From Oikopleura dioica (lineage: Eukaryota; Chordata; Appendicularia; Copelata; Oikopleuridae): a stretch of DNA of 64,000 bases. Positions within the stretch are counted from its first letter, which is position 1. The number at the start of each line of letters is the position of its first letter. The translations under genes were made by a program, and so were the position numbers. Below are positions 22,929 to 34,339 of this stretch, piece after piece. Under the pieces are notes generated by a model that worked only from the letters and a program-made list of their open reading frames with translations, was not told where the DNA came from and did not search any database. The stretch is taken from assembly GCA_907165135.1 (NCBI GenBank), contig OU015567.1, positions 13,211,001 to 13,275,000 on the forward strand, in the 5' to 3' direction.

Positions 22929-25360
22929 TCAAGCGAGCGCTGTACTAGAATGTTGCTGCTGGTTGTGATGAATGGATAGTTCGTCTGCGTCCAGAATTAC
23001 CTAAAACACATGTTAGTTAGAAAATAAGATTATAGTGGTCAAAAATGGCATCCAAATCGAATAATTTCGATGCAAAGTTAAATGTTTATTTCAAAACCCA
23101 TCACGTCAATCTTCAATCCTGGGTTAATCAAATCTTTAATCATGGGTAAATGAAAACTCGTAAATGCTTATTTCGGAACCTTTCAAAAAGGATCATCTCC
23201 TTCAAAGAGAGCGGGAGTATTCAACAACTGAATATGTTATAAAAGGCTGGCTCTCGATTTTTATTTTACCTCTTGATCATCAGCATCATTAATATGAGCT
23301 TCTGGACTGGTGAGGCAATATGCAAGCTTATGGCAAAAAGAAGGGCAGGTGGCAGTTAACGGTGGCCCAGAGTTGGTCAGCGTTGGTTTTAGAATCTGAG
23401 AGTCGAATTTGTACCAGCTTCGCCAGGCCTTGTTCTGATTGTCGGAAGCAAAGGACTCGTAGTCGTCCTCTACTCCAACTAAAGACCGCTAGATTGAAAT
23501 CCTGGAAGAGAACAAACCTGGAATTTGTAAATAACTCAAGACAGAAGTCGTAGCCCCTCCAAGAAGAAGAACCGTGACGAAGACGATCAAAAGTGTCGTC
23601 GAGAACATCATTTGCTGCGCTTCACTTACATCGCCTCCCGCTTTTGTTTCTCGTAGTGCCAGGGCAAAAGCAACGGCTCCTCTTAGTCCAGAAAACATGA
23701 TCATATGCTGGAACTTGACACTGATAGGCGGTCTGTCAGAAGTCTTCCTCGTCAGATTAACAAGCCCAGAAAGTGGGTAAACGTTGAGAAATCGTCCGAG
23801 GAAGATCCCGAGAAACGAAAAGATGATGAAGAAAGGATCCCATTTATGGCGAGTGTACGAGAACACACTGATGCCCATGTAGATGAAGAGAAAATTCTCG
23901 GCGAGGAAATTCAGGAGTTCCATAAGCTTTTTCGTTCCTTTTTGAGAGTCCTCGGATAAGTTGTTGTATGTGTAGTGCGCCTGTGATCAATTAGAGGAGT
24001 ATAGGGACATGTTTGTACCTGAAGAATTCCACAGAAAAGAATGGCAACGATTCCAGTCAAGCCTAATGCTTCGGCGAATAAGAAACTGCTCCAAGAAAGA
24101 AGAAAGAATAGGCCTGTTTCGAGAGTGTCCATACCATCGAATCGACAGAATTTAAAAATCATCGCTAAAAATTATTGTAAACTATTTCAAAATAATTGAA
24201 ATTACCGGAGCTCATGGCGACAGCAGTGCCGATTCCAAGTGATCCCAGAAAGACTGTCATGAAGTTTAGAATCGCTTCAACGAGGATTTGACCATTTTGT
24301 TTTTCCGATCCTGAGAGCATCACTGTCGAGAATGTCTAAAAATATCGTCAGAAAGAAAGTTCACTTTTCGCTAGCCAAGTAATAAAGAAATTTCTATGGC
24401 AACTTCACACCGAAAATACCTGAAACTCAACTCTCCCTTTTGAAAATATGCTTAGATGCGTCGAAAAAGCACTCTTACCTCAGACAGAACAATCGCGACA
24501 GCATCATTCATCACTGACTCTCCGAAGAGCAGCGCGTCAAGATTCGGTTCAACTTTGAGATCTTTAAAGATCGCTAGTGTAGTGACCGGATCCGTCGCTG
24601 AAATCATCGCGCCAAACTGCAGACAATGCCCAAAAACCATGTCCTTTGGCGCCGTTGACGCTAGTTTCGAAAGTTCCATCGCCAAATAGGCGACGCCGGC
24701 AACTGCAAAAGTAGAAATGGTTGTGCCGATAAAGGCAAAAAGCGTGATAGCACCGATGTTTCGGAAGAAATGCCGCTTTTTCATCGAGTATCCGGCGTTG
24801 AAGATGATCGGTGGAAGGAGAATATTGAAGAAGATTTCCGGATCGAAGGTGATCTTGCTGAGTTCTTCATTGAAACGATAACCTTTCTCTTCGTCGGTCA
24901 CTTCTTCCATTAGTTTATATGAATACTGAACAACTAGCTACATGATAATCATACTTAACAAACCTCAGAGCCATTGAGAGTAATCAAAAGAACCTCCTCC
25001 GGTTTCGAAATATTATCACAGCTGACATGCAAGCCTTGACTTTCCTCACCATCGTCGTCGGTTTCACCGGGCAGGGGGTTTCCATATTTTATGATAGCAC
25101 CAACTAAACAACAAACGTACTGATCAAAGAATCAAACCATGGAACTTACCGATAAGTCCATAAATCAAAGCAAGACCAGTTTCATGCAGAAATCGTAAAG
25201 ACTTTTTCCTTAGCGCCCAGACTGTTAAAACGACAAAAGTCAAAAGAACCACAAATATGAGCAAGATCCCCGCATCCTCTTGAAAATATGTTTCCAATTT
25301 GCTTTTACGAGCAAATAATCGAAATTGCTTGAAACATTTCCTTCATGGAGAACAAGAGCG
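22929..25360 (-). CDS. Endosomal Na+/H+ exchanger (SLC9A6/7/9 type)
   Basis: The exons encode the full NHE core: [18 protein letters not shown] (TM1), [63 protein letters not shown] with the ion-binding Asn-Asp, then [23 protein letters not shown] and [17 protein letters not shown]. The cytosolic tail ([26 protein letters not shown], about 23400-23290) is the hallmark of the organellar NHE6/7/9 group rather than plasma-membrane NHEs. The last exon (about 23003-22929) ends HSSTALA. The product should exchange luminal H+ for Na+/K+ and set endosome pH. The first exon is unresolved: the frame upstream of 25350 lacks an in-frame ATG, so a further 5' exon is expected near the divergent carrier gene. 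Confidence 0.88.
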
Positions 25361-25549
25361 GAAGTCATTTCTCATCGGACGACTTGACGATTTCAGCCAA
25401 TCTGAAATAAATTAATTCAAATAACCATTTATTAAAAATTCTTGAGAATCGATTGGCTCCCCATTCATTCACTGGCCAATAAGAAAACGACGACCGGAAA
25501 AAAGAGGGAATTATTTTTCGTGAAAAGGCGTCAAAAACGGCGAAAATAG

Positions 25550-26788
25550 ATGAACGGAGAGCAAATACTAAACTTGGGGCTGGCGGGTGTCTCCTGCTCC
25601 GCGGCGCAGACATGTGTTCACGTAAGAATGACTTCGATTAATTTTTAATCAATGCTTTTTAGTAACAAAATTAAACGAATTAATTAATAAGCGAATGACG
25701 TTTTAGATATGTTTATCGTACCCCTCATGCTTTGATCAGTACGCTCTCAATAAATTAACTCTAGCCTTTCGAAACTGCCATGGTTTTCCAGCAACGAGCC
25801 AAATCCTCCTCTGTTCGCCCCTTTCCCGTCGTCATGGCGGAGCTCTACAAAACAGAAGGTTTTTCCGGTTGGTACCGAGGAATCACCGCTTCTCTCGCCC
25901 GAGAATCAATCTACTCTTCCCTCCGATTCGGTCTCTACGAGCCGTTTAGGGATGGTTTCGGCGCGATCATCGACAAAGACTCAAACCTCCAGCGAATTCT
26001 CTCGCGAATGGCAGCCGGTTGCTCGGCTGGAGGATTAGCCGCTGTCGTCGCATGTCCTACGGAGTTGTTAAAAGTTAGAGCTCAAGGATACGTAGGAAAA
26101 CCGCCGCAGTTTCACAGGCTAATCGTCGAAGTAGGCGGCACGCCTTTCAAGTTGCGCAACTTTTACGAAGGTGTTTCAACAACAGTCGTCAGGTTTTGAC
26201 TTTTACAGTCCTTTACTAGTTCTTATAAATTATTCATTATCCAGAGCGATGAGCATAGGAATAACAAAAATGGCGGTCTACAACGAAGTCAAAGATTTCC
26301 TCAAAAGAACGCCTTCTTCAGACGAATCATCAAGAAAAAGTTCTACATGGCAAAGTTTCGTTCCCTTCCTCCACTCATGGAAAGACAGCGACTTTACAAA
26401 ATATGGTCATAAGGAGGCACCGACAAATCCTGAACGACTGGGGCTGATATTTTGTACTTCCATTATTACTGGTTTTGCTATAACTTGCTCGAGGTAAAAC
26501 TTAAAAACTACAAAAAGATTAGTTCAAATTTCAAGTTCTCCCTTTACAAATGCTCGAACCATGATCATGACGAATCCTGGAAAGTTCTCTGGTATGCCTG
26601 CAGCTCTCGTTTACATCGTCAGGTTTGTGAGTTAAAAAAAAGCCCGCTTATAATCAATAAGGAATAATGGATATTTGGGACTCTTCCGCGGGTTCTCAGC
26701 TCAGTGGGCTCGATTTGGACCATATGCTCTCATTCAATTTTTCTGTTGGGAGCAACTTCGATACTTCTTTGGAATGAAACCTATTTAA
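25550..26788 (+). CDS. Mitochondrial carrier family protein (SLC25)
   Basis: Five exons (25550-25621, 25765-26192, 26245-26493, 26536-26622, 26662-26788) join in frame to 320 residues. The three signature motifs are visible but modified: PFETAM after helix 1 (residues 25-30), CPTELLKVRAQG after helix 3, and SPFTNARTMIM after helix 5. GLAGVSCSAAQTCVH and GLFRGFSAQWARFGPYALIQF match helices 1 and 6. An inner-membrane metabolite carrier is therefore likely, nearest by eye to the oxoglutarate/UCP/SLC25A34-35 branch; substrate unknown. The missing acidic residue in the third motif is unusual. It is transcribed divergently from the exchanger gene. Confidence 0.85.
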
Positions 26789-27180
26789 AATCACCAAATA
26801 CCTCTGTAGACCTGATTTAGCCTTTTGAAATTTTAGGAGAATAAATTGACGAGCTCGATAAGAGATTATTTATTTGGAACCAGAACCAAAAAAAGCTGAA
26901 GATAATTGCACAAGAGTTTTGTTTTTCTATTGATCATTTAAAACACGGATTCGGGAAGAAAATGGGCCAGAAAGATCGATGAGAAAAAAGGTCCTAAATT
27001 GGCAGATGGGGCTAAAATGAGTTACAGTAATAAAAATAAAGAGTTAGTATGTATATTTGTAAAATTATGTTATTCTACCGCCACAATGATTGTATGAGAA
27101 CAAAATAGAGTGGCCCAGTTCAATATTTTGAAAGAAATGTGGGTGTTGCTGAAGTTGGAGCCAGATTGATTTAAATTTGT
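26789..27180. other. Convergent 3' region
   Basis: Between the ends of the plus-strand carrier gene and the minus-strand TMED2 gene. It contains AATAAA-like signals and no exon. Confidence 0.5.
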
Positions 27181-27893
27181 TCAGACAACTCTTCGGACCT
27201 CGAAGAATCGTTTCAAGTAGTAAATTTGTCCTAGTGTCATTGAGACGAGCACGACGGATTCGAAAAAGGCCCACATGACGACTCGCGAGTTCGTGTTGTC
27301 GTTGACCGCGCGATGGATGCGCTCTCGGACTTCCATGTAGTCTTGCTCGTGCTTCACTGTTTGCATGGCTTGCGAGAGCTCGGCCATCATTGATTCTAGA
27401 GCTGGTTAGTTTTTCATTCAAGGCATTAGACATACCGAGTTTCGAGTGTTCTTCAGTAATGTCTCCCTCGCTAATATCTGCAGGTGCGTTTCCAACATTA
27501 ATATCAAACATAACAATCTATCAGAATTTTAGCTCGCTTCGTTTTCAATATTTTTACCTTTGGAGTCATTGTGCTCATTTTGTTACTCAAGCAGAAATTG
27601 TATTGCCCCTCGATGTGAGCGGCGAATTCGTACCGCCCATTTGATTCTCGCTCTCCTTGATGAATGACCTTAGAGTCTGGTCCGGTAATGGAGACGTCGA
27701 TGTCCAAAAAGCCTCCTTCTGCGACTTCGAAAGTGAAACCAAGCTATCGAAATTATTCAAAGCCACGTTTTCTGGGAATTTCTACCTTTGTGCCGGCAGA
27801 GACTTTTTCGTGGAAGCACTCTTCTTTGTGCGCATCGACTTCCACAAAATACGCGTTAGCGGCGCTCAACAAAAGGCCAAGCAAAAGCTTCAT
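27181..27893 (-). CDS. TMED2: p24-family cargo receptor TMED2
   Basis: Exons 27893-27786, 27743-27558, 27517-27436 and 27395-27181 give 196 residues, about the family length. A signal peptide ([14 protein letters not shown]) precedes the GOLD domain with its paired cysteines (EECFHEKV ... YNFCLSNKM) and signature [14 protein letters not shown] coiled-coil region ([23 protein letters not shown]), one membrane helix ([23 protein letters not shown]) and the cytosolic tail [10 protein letters not shown] follow. The FF and RRVV elements are the COPII/COPI contacts of TMED2. It cycles between ER and Golgi, sorting GPI-anchored and other cargo. An upstream in-frame ATG at 27941 exists, but the signal peptide fits best with the start at 27893. 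Confidence 0.95.
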
Positions 27894-28146
27894 TTTCTTC
27901 TGAATTCGAAAATGGAAATCGCAAATTGAAAGCAAACGCATTTGAAATGAGTTGAATAACAGAATCCTTTGAATGGCGAAGCAACGAGAGAAAGGAGTGC
28001 TTCTTTGCAGAAAAATATAATAAAGAACGGTGAAGATAGGTTTTTATTTGAAGCTCTTCGGTGAAGGGTCTCCTCAGCTGGCTTCGCTTTCAAAGAGATG
28101 TCGTGGCTGCCTACATAATATTTCAAAAGACAATCAAATGTGAGAT

Positions 28147-30396
28147 TCATACGAAATCTGGCCTTCCAAATTCATCTTCATTCTCTGCTGGCTTCCAAAT
28201 TTTCAAAAGCTGGTCGTCAGAAACAGAAGCCAAGAGATTCGTGTAAATGGGGTGAAAATGCACGCAGTTCACGCATTTGTCTAATTTAGTTAACATCAGA
28301 TTTACTCCTCTTCCTACCCATTGAATGGCCAGTAAGCTCTTTTATCGGTGTTTCTCTGTCCTTGTGAAAGATGAAAATTGTGCCACACTCGGATCCAGTC
28401 GCGAGTAACTCTTCGTTGTCTCCACCAAAGGCAGAGTGAATTTGATACATGCTCTGTCGGTTACCCCGAAATTTTCTGACAAACGTATTGCAAGTCAGAT
28501 CATAAAGATGAAGCCCGTCTTCGAGTACATTCAGTAGCGCGTACTTTTCATCAGCAGATACACAGAAAGTCATGATCGGATTTGGAAGTCTGTTGATGAC
28601 TTCTTTGTCCAAGATTGCTTCGAAATCATAGCTAATTGCAAATTAATATCGAAGAAATCATTTGGTTGTGATACCTTCTGATTCGATTATGAGAGTCTGA
28701 GGCTAAAATGTTTCTCCCGTCTCCCATAACATGAAGGCCATAAACTCTCACGCCATCAAACGTCTCAAGAATATGTCCTTCCAAGCCCACTTGGTAGAAC
28801 TGTCCACGTTTGCCCCCGCAAACATAGCTTTGGCCATCGGGAAACCACGCTACAGAGGTAAGACTATCATCTGGGCTTTGTCGACTCTCATGCTTTTTCG
28901 TTCCGGCTTTGACGTCCCAGAGATTCACACAAGGCGTGTTCTCGGCTCCGACAACCGCCAAAAGCTGATCGTTTGGAGACCAGGCGAAAAATGTCACTTC
29001 GAAGTCACAAGATAGGGTTTTCTCGTAGGTAACAGTTCCGTTGGATGCTACTGACCAGATGACGACTGTTTCATCTTTCGAGCCAGTAGCTAGGTGCGTG
29101 CCCGAATGATTGAAGCGGCAGTAGGTTATATCTCCAGCGTGGCGATTGAGGGTTTGAATACACTTGGATGGTATCTATTTCGATTAAGAAACAGTATAAA
29201 CAGGTTTTTTTTGAGGTGAACATAAATTGGTGGAGCGTTTTTGAAGGTGTTACAGACGAGATATTTCTATTCTCTCTTTTGCATCTTGTTGGGGAGGGTC
29301 TCCAGTGTGTTAAATAAGCTTTTGGTGGTATTTGCACCACTGGTGGAGGAGTAATGACATCACAAAGTTCAAGGTTCTATTTCATAATGCATTTTGATGA
29401 CGTCATAACTCCACCACCAGAATAATTACTGACACCAAATTGATGAAAAATAAGTAACCTAATACCCGGCTATATTCTGCAAGTTACAGATCATAATTAT
29501 CTTAACCCAATCAAAAGTTACAGAAAGTCTATGTCCGCCTCAAAAAAAACCTGTTATATTCAGAACTATTATTGAACCTTTTTGATGGGCGATTTAGCGT
29601 CAAATAGGAGAGATGTCTGTGGCAAGTTTCCATTTGTGAAGAGGCACTGCTGTTGTTGAAATTTCTGGGCTTGTTGCAGAAGAACTGATAGCCGATGTGG
29701 CTACAAAAGGGTACTCAAAGGAAGAGAGTTTTGTCACTCACCGGAAGCATAATATGATGAGGCAGATAGGACTGAAGTTTATCCATTAGCGCCGCGCGTG
29801 ATGCCCGTCCTTTGCCGGGCCAGTTCATCATTGAATAGATCTGTTTTTTGTCCTGAATCGTTTTAAAATTGATTCACTAGCTCGATCGTACCTGGACAAG
29901 AAGTATCTGGGCAAGCTTTTGTAAATGCTCTGTTTGAATATTAAGCGGAGCGAGGTCTTGTCTGAGGCATTTGACTCCTTCGAGAGTTTCTCCATCTTCA
30001 AGCAGCTCAAGATATTTCTGCTCGTAGATTTGAAAGATCATGTTCTTAGAAAATATAGTTCTGTAGCTGTCAATTTGAGTACCTGGACTCTCTCATCGTG
30101 ATTTATCTCCGGCCGTAGTTTTTCTAGCGCTGCAATAGCTTTGCTCCAGTCACCGGTGAGAATCGAGCTGCGAAATTCAGTAGCGTACTCGTTTTCAAGT
30201 TCTGTTCCTGTTTCCTCGATCAAATGCTTCGCAACCTAGAGAGAATGGAGGAACCATCAGAAGAATTGAAGTACCTTTTGAAGGCCAAGATCTTCGAGAT
30301 GTTGGCCAATGAGCCGAACGACTTCAGAATCTCGCTGGCTCAGGTGCCCGTTCAATCCGTTTGTGTCTGGCTCATTTTCAACTCCATTTTTGGCCA
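28147..30396 (-). CDS. WDR26: WDR26, LisH-CTLH and WD40 subunit of the CTLH/GID E3 ligase
   Basis: The N-terminal LisH (SEVVRLIGQHLEDLGLQKVLQF) is followed by the CTLH domain (YATEFRSSILTGDWSKAI, YLELLEDGETLEGVKCLR) and the linker WPGKGRASRAALMDKLQSYLP. WD40 blades follow: TVVIWSVASNG, CVNLWDV, SLTSVAWFPDGQSYVCGGKRGQFY, ILASDSHNRIRRY, HLYDLTC, GTIFIFHKDRETPI, and the last blade ending DDQLLKIWKPAENEDEFGRPDFV. Order and spacing match animal WDR26. The exon at 29180-28970 and the CTLH exons at about 29750-29620 flank an intron holding an inverted-repeat element. The ATG at 30396 precedes the LisH; a Lys/Arg-rich, NLS-like stretch runs open upstream, so the true start may lie further 5'. Confidence 0.92.
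29199..29555. mobile_element. Inverted-repeat MITE-like element in a WDR26 intron
   Basis: The left end AACAGGTTTTTTTTGAGG (29199 on) is mirrored by CCTCAAAAAAAACCTGTT ending at 29555. A second, inner hairpin (29340-29420) has arms CTGGTGGAG-AGT-ATGAC and its complement, with a TGACGTCA core on one arm. There is no coding capacity. The flanks contain TATA/ATAT, compatible with a TA duplication, but the family is not assigned. Confidence 0.55.
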
Positions 30397-30922
30397 TTTT
30401 AGTCCTTCTTTTTCGTTTACGCGGTGGTTCCTCCTTGCTATCAGTCTGCGTAATAATGGTCAATTTGATCGAAATCCATTCTCCTTTACCTCTGTTGGTG
30501 GAGGCAGGCCAACGCCACTGCAGGATCTGAGTCGCCCACCTCTCTTGTTATTTGGAACACCCGAAATCTAATAATGATTAGGGCCTGAAAAGAATTCTTT
30601 CAAATAGAAACCTTTAGTGCAAATCAGGATCTTTAGTAAGGTGATTTGGTAATTTTTGTACAAAACGCGGTTACCTAAGGTGATCAATTTCTCGGGGCCG
30701 ATTCGCTTGTCATCTAAAATGCGAGAGAAATTGATTTTGCTACGGAATTATAAAAATAAAATTGAAAGGAATTAAAAAACATAAATCAAGAAATGTCAAA
30801 AATTGAACAGAATTGGAAGGAGAAGTAGAATTATGAGGTCAGTGCAAATATAACGGGGAAAGGAAGGAGAATCATGGCACATTTGTGGACAGAAAGGAAT
30901 CAATGAATAAGGAGATGAACTG

Positions 30923-33134
30923 TTATGCTGGCTTCTTTGGCATGACTCCAGATTCGGCATCGGAGATAATGTTCCAAACATCGAGTATGAACTGATCGGT
31001 GAAGGCGAACATTGGATATGAACTAAATGATGGAAAAATGTTTTTACCAAACTCAAGCACAATAGACGAACCTAGTAACTGTATCGAGGAAAGTCCCAGA
31101 ATCAGAGGACTTCGTTCCACTTTCATAAATGGACAAGGAAAGCTCTCGATCTCTGATCCCAACGTACTCTTCCAGCATTTGATCGATGATTTCAATTGCT
31201 CTAATAATTAGGGTAAATCACTAATAATTGAGCTTTTTTTTGGGCTTAGTAGGGTAGGCATATAATACCGTTTTAGAAAGCCCAGGAGCTGAGGATCATT
31301 TTGACTATTGATACTTGGGGGTGATCTCGTACCCTGAGGGCATTTTGATACCTCCAAAGTCCCAAAATCTGGCCAATTTCGGAAAAGGGAATTTTGAAGC
31401 CTTAACTCGACCTTTCAGAGGTTGTTTACTATCCCAGATTGTAGCCCAGGCTCTGACGGTCATTTTGAGCTAAAGAAAAGTAGTGAGGAGGGGGTTCCTG
31501 AGGAGCTAGAAGCTCTTGAAGTTGAGGAACTCGACAAAATTGAGTACTTTTTCACAAAAGTACAGGATTTGTATCACAAATGCCTATAAAAGACTTTTTA
31601 TCAATATTTATTTATTTAAAAATAATTGAGATGTCATTTGAGGTCATCTGAGGTCACTCTAGGTCAAATCCATGAAAACGAAAATTGCGAAAAGTGACCC
31701 GATATGACCTCAGATGACCCCAGATGATTTCTCGAACATTTTTTTGTGGAGAAAGATGGATAAAAAGTCTTTTATAGGCATTTGTGATACAAATCCTGTA
31801 CTTTTTGTGAAAAAGTACTCAATTTTTGTCGAGTTCCCCAATTTCAAGAGCTTCTAGCTCCTCAGGAACCCCCCCTCCTCACTACTTTTTTTTAGCTCAA
31901 AATGACCGTCAGAGCCTGGGCTACAATCTGGGATAGTAAATAACCTCTGAAAGGTCGAGTTAAGGCTTCAAAAATTCCCTTTTCCGAAATTGGCCAGATT
32001 TTGGGACTTTGGAGGTATCAAAATGCCCTCAGGGTACGAGATCACCCCCAAGTATCAATAGTCAAAATGATCCCCAGCTCCTGGGCTTTCTAAAACGGTA
32101 TTATATGCCTACCCTACTAAGCCCAAAAAAAAAGCTCAATTATTAGTGATTTCCCCTACTAATAATAGAAATAATGATGATAACACATGTCTCTCTTACG
32201 AGGTTTTGCAGGGTTTGTCTCCTTCTACAACTTCGGCGTCTCCGTTGGCCTTGATTCTAACCGTCATACCGCCCTTGTTGATGTCGCCAGAAACTTTCGC
32301 TTTGGAGCGTCCACCGACCATGTTGAAACCGCGGACTGGAGGCTGGAGCACAAATTCGACCATGCTACCTATTTCAACATCTCGTAGCTTTCTTGCAACA
32401 TCGATATGTCGTTTTCCGATCATAACTGAATACCGTGAATATAACAAATGGGCACGATATATTTATTACCTTCGCCATTGATGGAAAGAATCGCATCACC
32501 GGGTAGAATATCATCGTTGTGTTCTACCACACTTCCAGCTCGTTTTCCCTTGACAAAAGCTTGGCCGTTCCCGTTGTCAGTAATGGTAAGGCCAAACATT
32601 TGAGAGACCTTCTGGACATTGATGACGGTGGTCGTAGGAGCCGACACGTGGCAGTAGAGGAAGTCGCCAAACATGATCTGGCCGCCGAGCAACTTTGTCA
32701 TGTCGCATTTTTCGGTGTTAACTAATTCATGGATATATGTTTTTATCATAAAATAAATTACCAGTAACAAACAGAATCTTATTAACATCAACTCCAATAG
32801 CCTCAGCCATTCGAAGATAGAGTTCTTTGATATTTCTGAAATTTCTGACTTCGCAAACAGGACCCCCATGCGCTAGCTGACAATCAAATCGAATCTCAAC
32901 AGGTTGAGCTGCTGCGGATTGCTGAGAAGGCATGGGATTGGCGCTGGGCATTGGATTGTTTGATGGCTTGCGCGGGATTTTTAAGAGTAATTTTAGACGA
33001 TTTTCTAGATTTATGAAATCAAGGAAGAGAAAGAGTTATTATCAGATGATTCAGAATCTGAATTTCAGATCCCTTATCATTGGTATAGGCGGTGCTGGAG
33101 CCTTCTTCTTTTTCTTTCCTAGACCGAACACCAT
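30923..33134 (-). CDS. GIPC1: GIPC PDZ adaptor
   Basis: Recognised in order are the N terminus MVFGLGKKKKKAP (ATG at 33134), the GH1-type segment LAHGGPVCEVRNFRNIKELY, the PDZ domain (MFGLTITDNGNGQAFVKGKRAGSVVEHNDDILPGD) and the C-terminal GH2 region (IDQMLEEYVGIRDRELSL, FILDVWNIISDAES). Exact exons from frame continuity are 32721-32470, 32425-32200, 31200-31072 and 31022-30923. The family links receptors to myosin VI and trafficking through the PDZ and GH2 domains. The intron between the PDZ exon and the GH2 exon is 999 nt and almost filled by a hAT-like element. The first intron shows no GT donor near the frame break, suggesting a non-canonical G*-AG site. Confidence 0.9.
31209..32158. mobile_element. 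hAT-like foldback element with about 390-bp inverted arms and 8-bp target duplication
   Basis: The arms (31209 to about 31600 and about 31750 to 32158) are near-complements and start TAGGG(T/G)AAATCACTAATAATTG. CTAATAAT occurs directly on both sides (31201-31208 and 32159-32166), an 8-bp duplication as for hAT elements, whose ends also fit the YARNG start. There is no transposase frame, so it is non-autonomous. The centre holds AGGTCA half-sites in 10-bp register. It is inserted in the GIPC intron at the splice acceptor. Confidence 0.85.
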
Positions 33135-33490
33135 CTTATCTGAATTCTAACCTATGAACACAGCTTTCTTTATCAAGGTAAATTGATAGGATTCAACTCA
33201 AAACTTAAAAAAGCGCAGATAGAGATTGATTATATTTTCAATAAAACGATACATACAAGAATTTAAAAATCTAAACATGAAACGGGGAATAATTAATGAA
33301 TCAAATTCAAACTTGTTTCTAATGCATAATTTTTGCATTTGCGATATGAAAACGAGTTACATGTAAGATTTTCTATAATTTGGAAAGGTTCTTTTTGTTT
33401 TGTTCCAGTTCAAATAATACAGTTTTCATATCAACATTCTCCAAAGGTAATTAATTGAGCAGCAGAAAAACAATGGGGATGGTCTTGAAT

Positions 33491-34096
33491 TTATGATCTT
33501 GGAGCGTGCTTCTTAGCGTGGTCTTCTGCTGACTTCACGAAGCTCTTGTAGTCTTTCTGGAATTCGGTGGCGATGTCGGTTCTCAGAGGATGATCGCACT
33601 CGGGCGTCTCGATCAGACCTAGAATTTTGAATAACCAATTACCCTTGGTGGACTGGTTTGACTTACGAACGAGTTCTGTAAGAATATGCTCAACTTTCGT
33701 TGCGGGCTTCCAGTGTTCTTTGTCTACAACGGAGAGACTAAAAAAGTTGGAGTTAACCTCCTGATTTTAATTGTTTTGCATACCAAATGCTGCCTTTTTC
33801 GTCCACATTTGGATGATAAATTGGAGTTTTGAAGGTAACTTTTGGCGGCTTGAAAGGGTACTCGACGGGAAATTCTATGATGATAGTGTACGCTCCTTTG
33901 TTGTAAGGCTCCTAAAAAGTCTGCATGTTAGAAAAGTACAAGCAACAAAGACATCTACTTTCTCCGGGAAGATGGTCCCGTTCCACTTCAAAATCTGGTC
34001 ATTTGCAGGGCCGAGATCTTTGACTTGAAGAATTTCGGGTTTGTCGGACTTTTGAAGATCAGCCAGTTCTTTTTGCAATCGCCGAGTGGCAGCCAT
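33491..34096 (-). CDS. UBE2L3: Ubiquitin-conjugating enzyme E2 L3 (UbcH7 type)
   Basis: Exons read [15 protein letters not shown], then [61 protein letters not shown] and a last exon ending [14 protein letters not shown] and HPNVDEKG-x-C are the UBC-fold core with the catalytic cysteine. EHWKPATK matches UBE2L3 (NWKPATK), which works with HECT and RBR ligases. The length (about 155 residues) is normal. The ATG at 34096 begins the conserved N-terminal helix. It follows the small gene ending at 34340 on the same strand and could belong to the same polycistron. Confidence 0.92.
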
Positions 34097-34339
34097 TCTG
34101 ACACTGAAAAGGTTATAGACTATAACTTATAGTTGTATTAACAAATATTATTGTGAATGCGTTTTCGAGCGACAGGAATACGGGAATTGTGAGAAAGATA
34201 AGGAATAAATGAAGTATCCGTAAGCGAAAATGGGGGGAAAATCTCGATATTGAAAAAGGGTAAATATAAAAGGGTAAAAAAGGGAAAATGAAGAACTGGT
34301 ATCTTCCTGAGATAAATCGAGTGAAAAAAGAAGGTCCTT

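Noticed and set aside
25365-25613. Minus-strand frame as first exon of the exchanger
   Set aside because: It overlaps the carrier's first exon, which has clear family support, and it does not join in frame to the TM1 exon.
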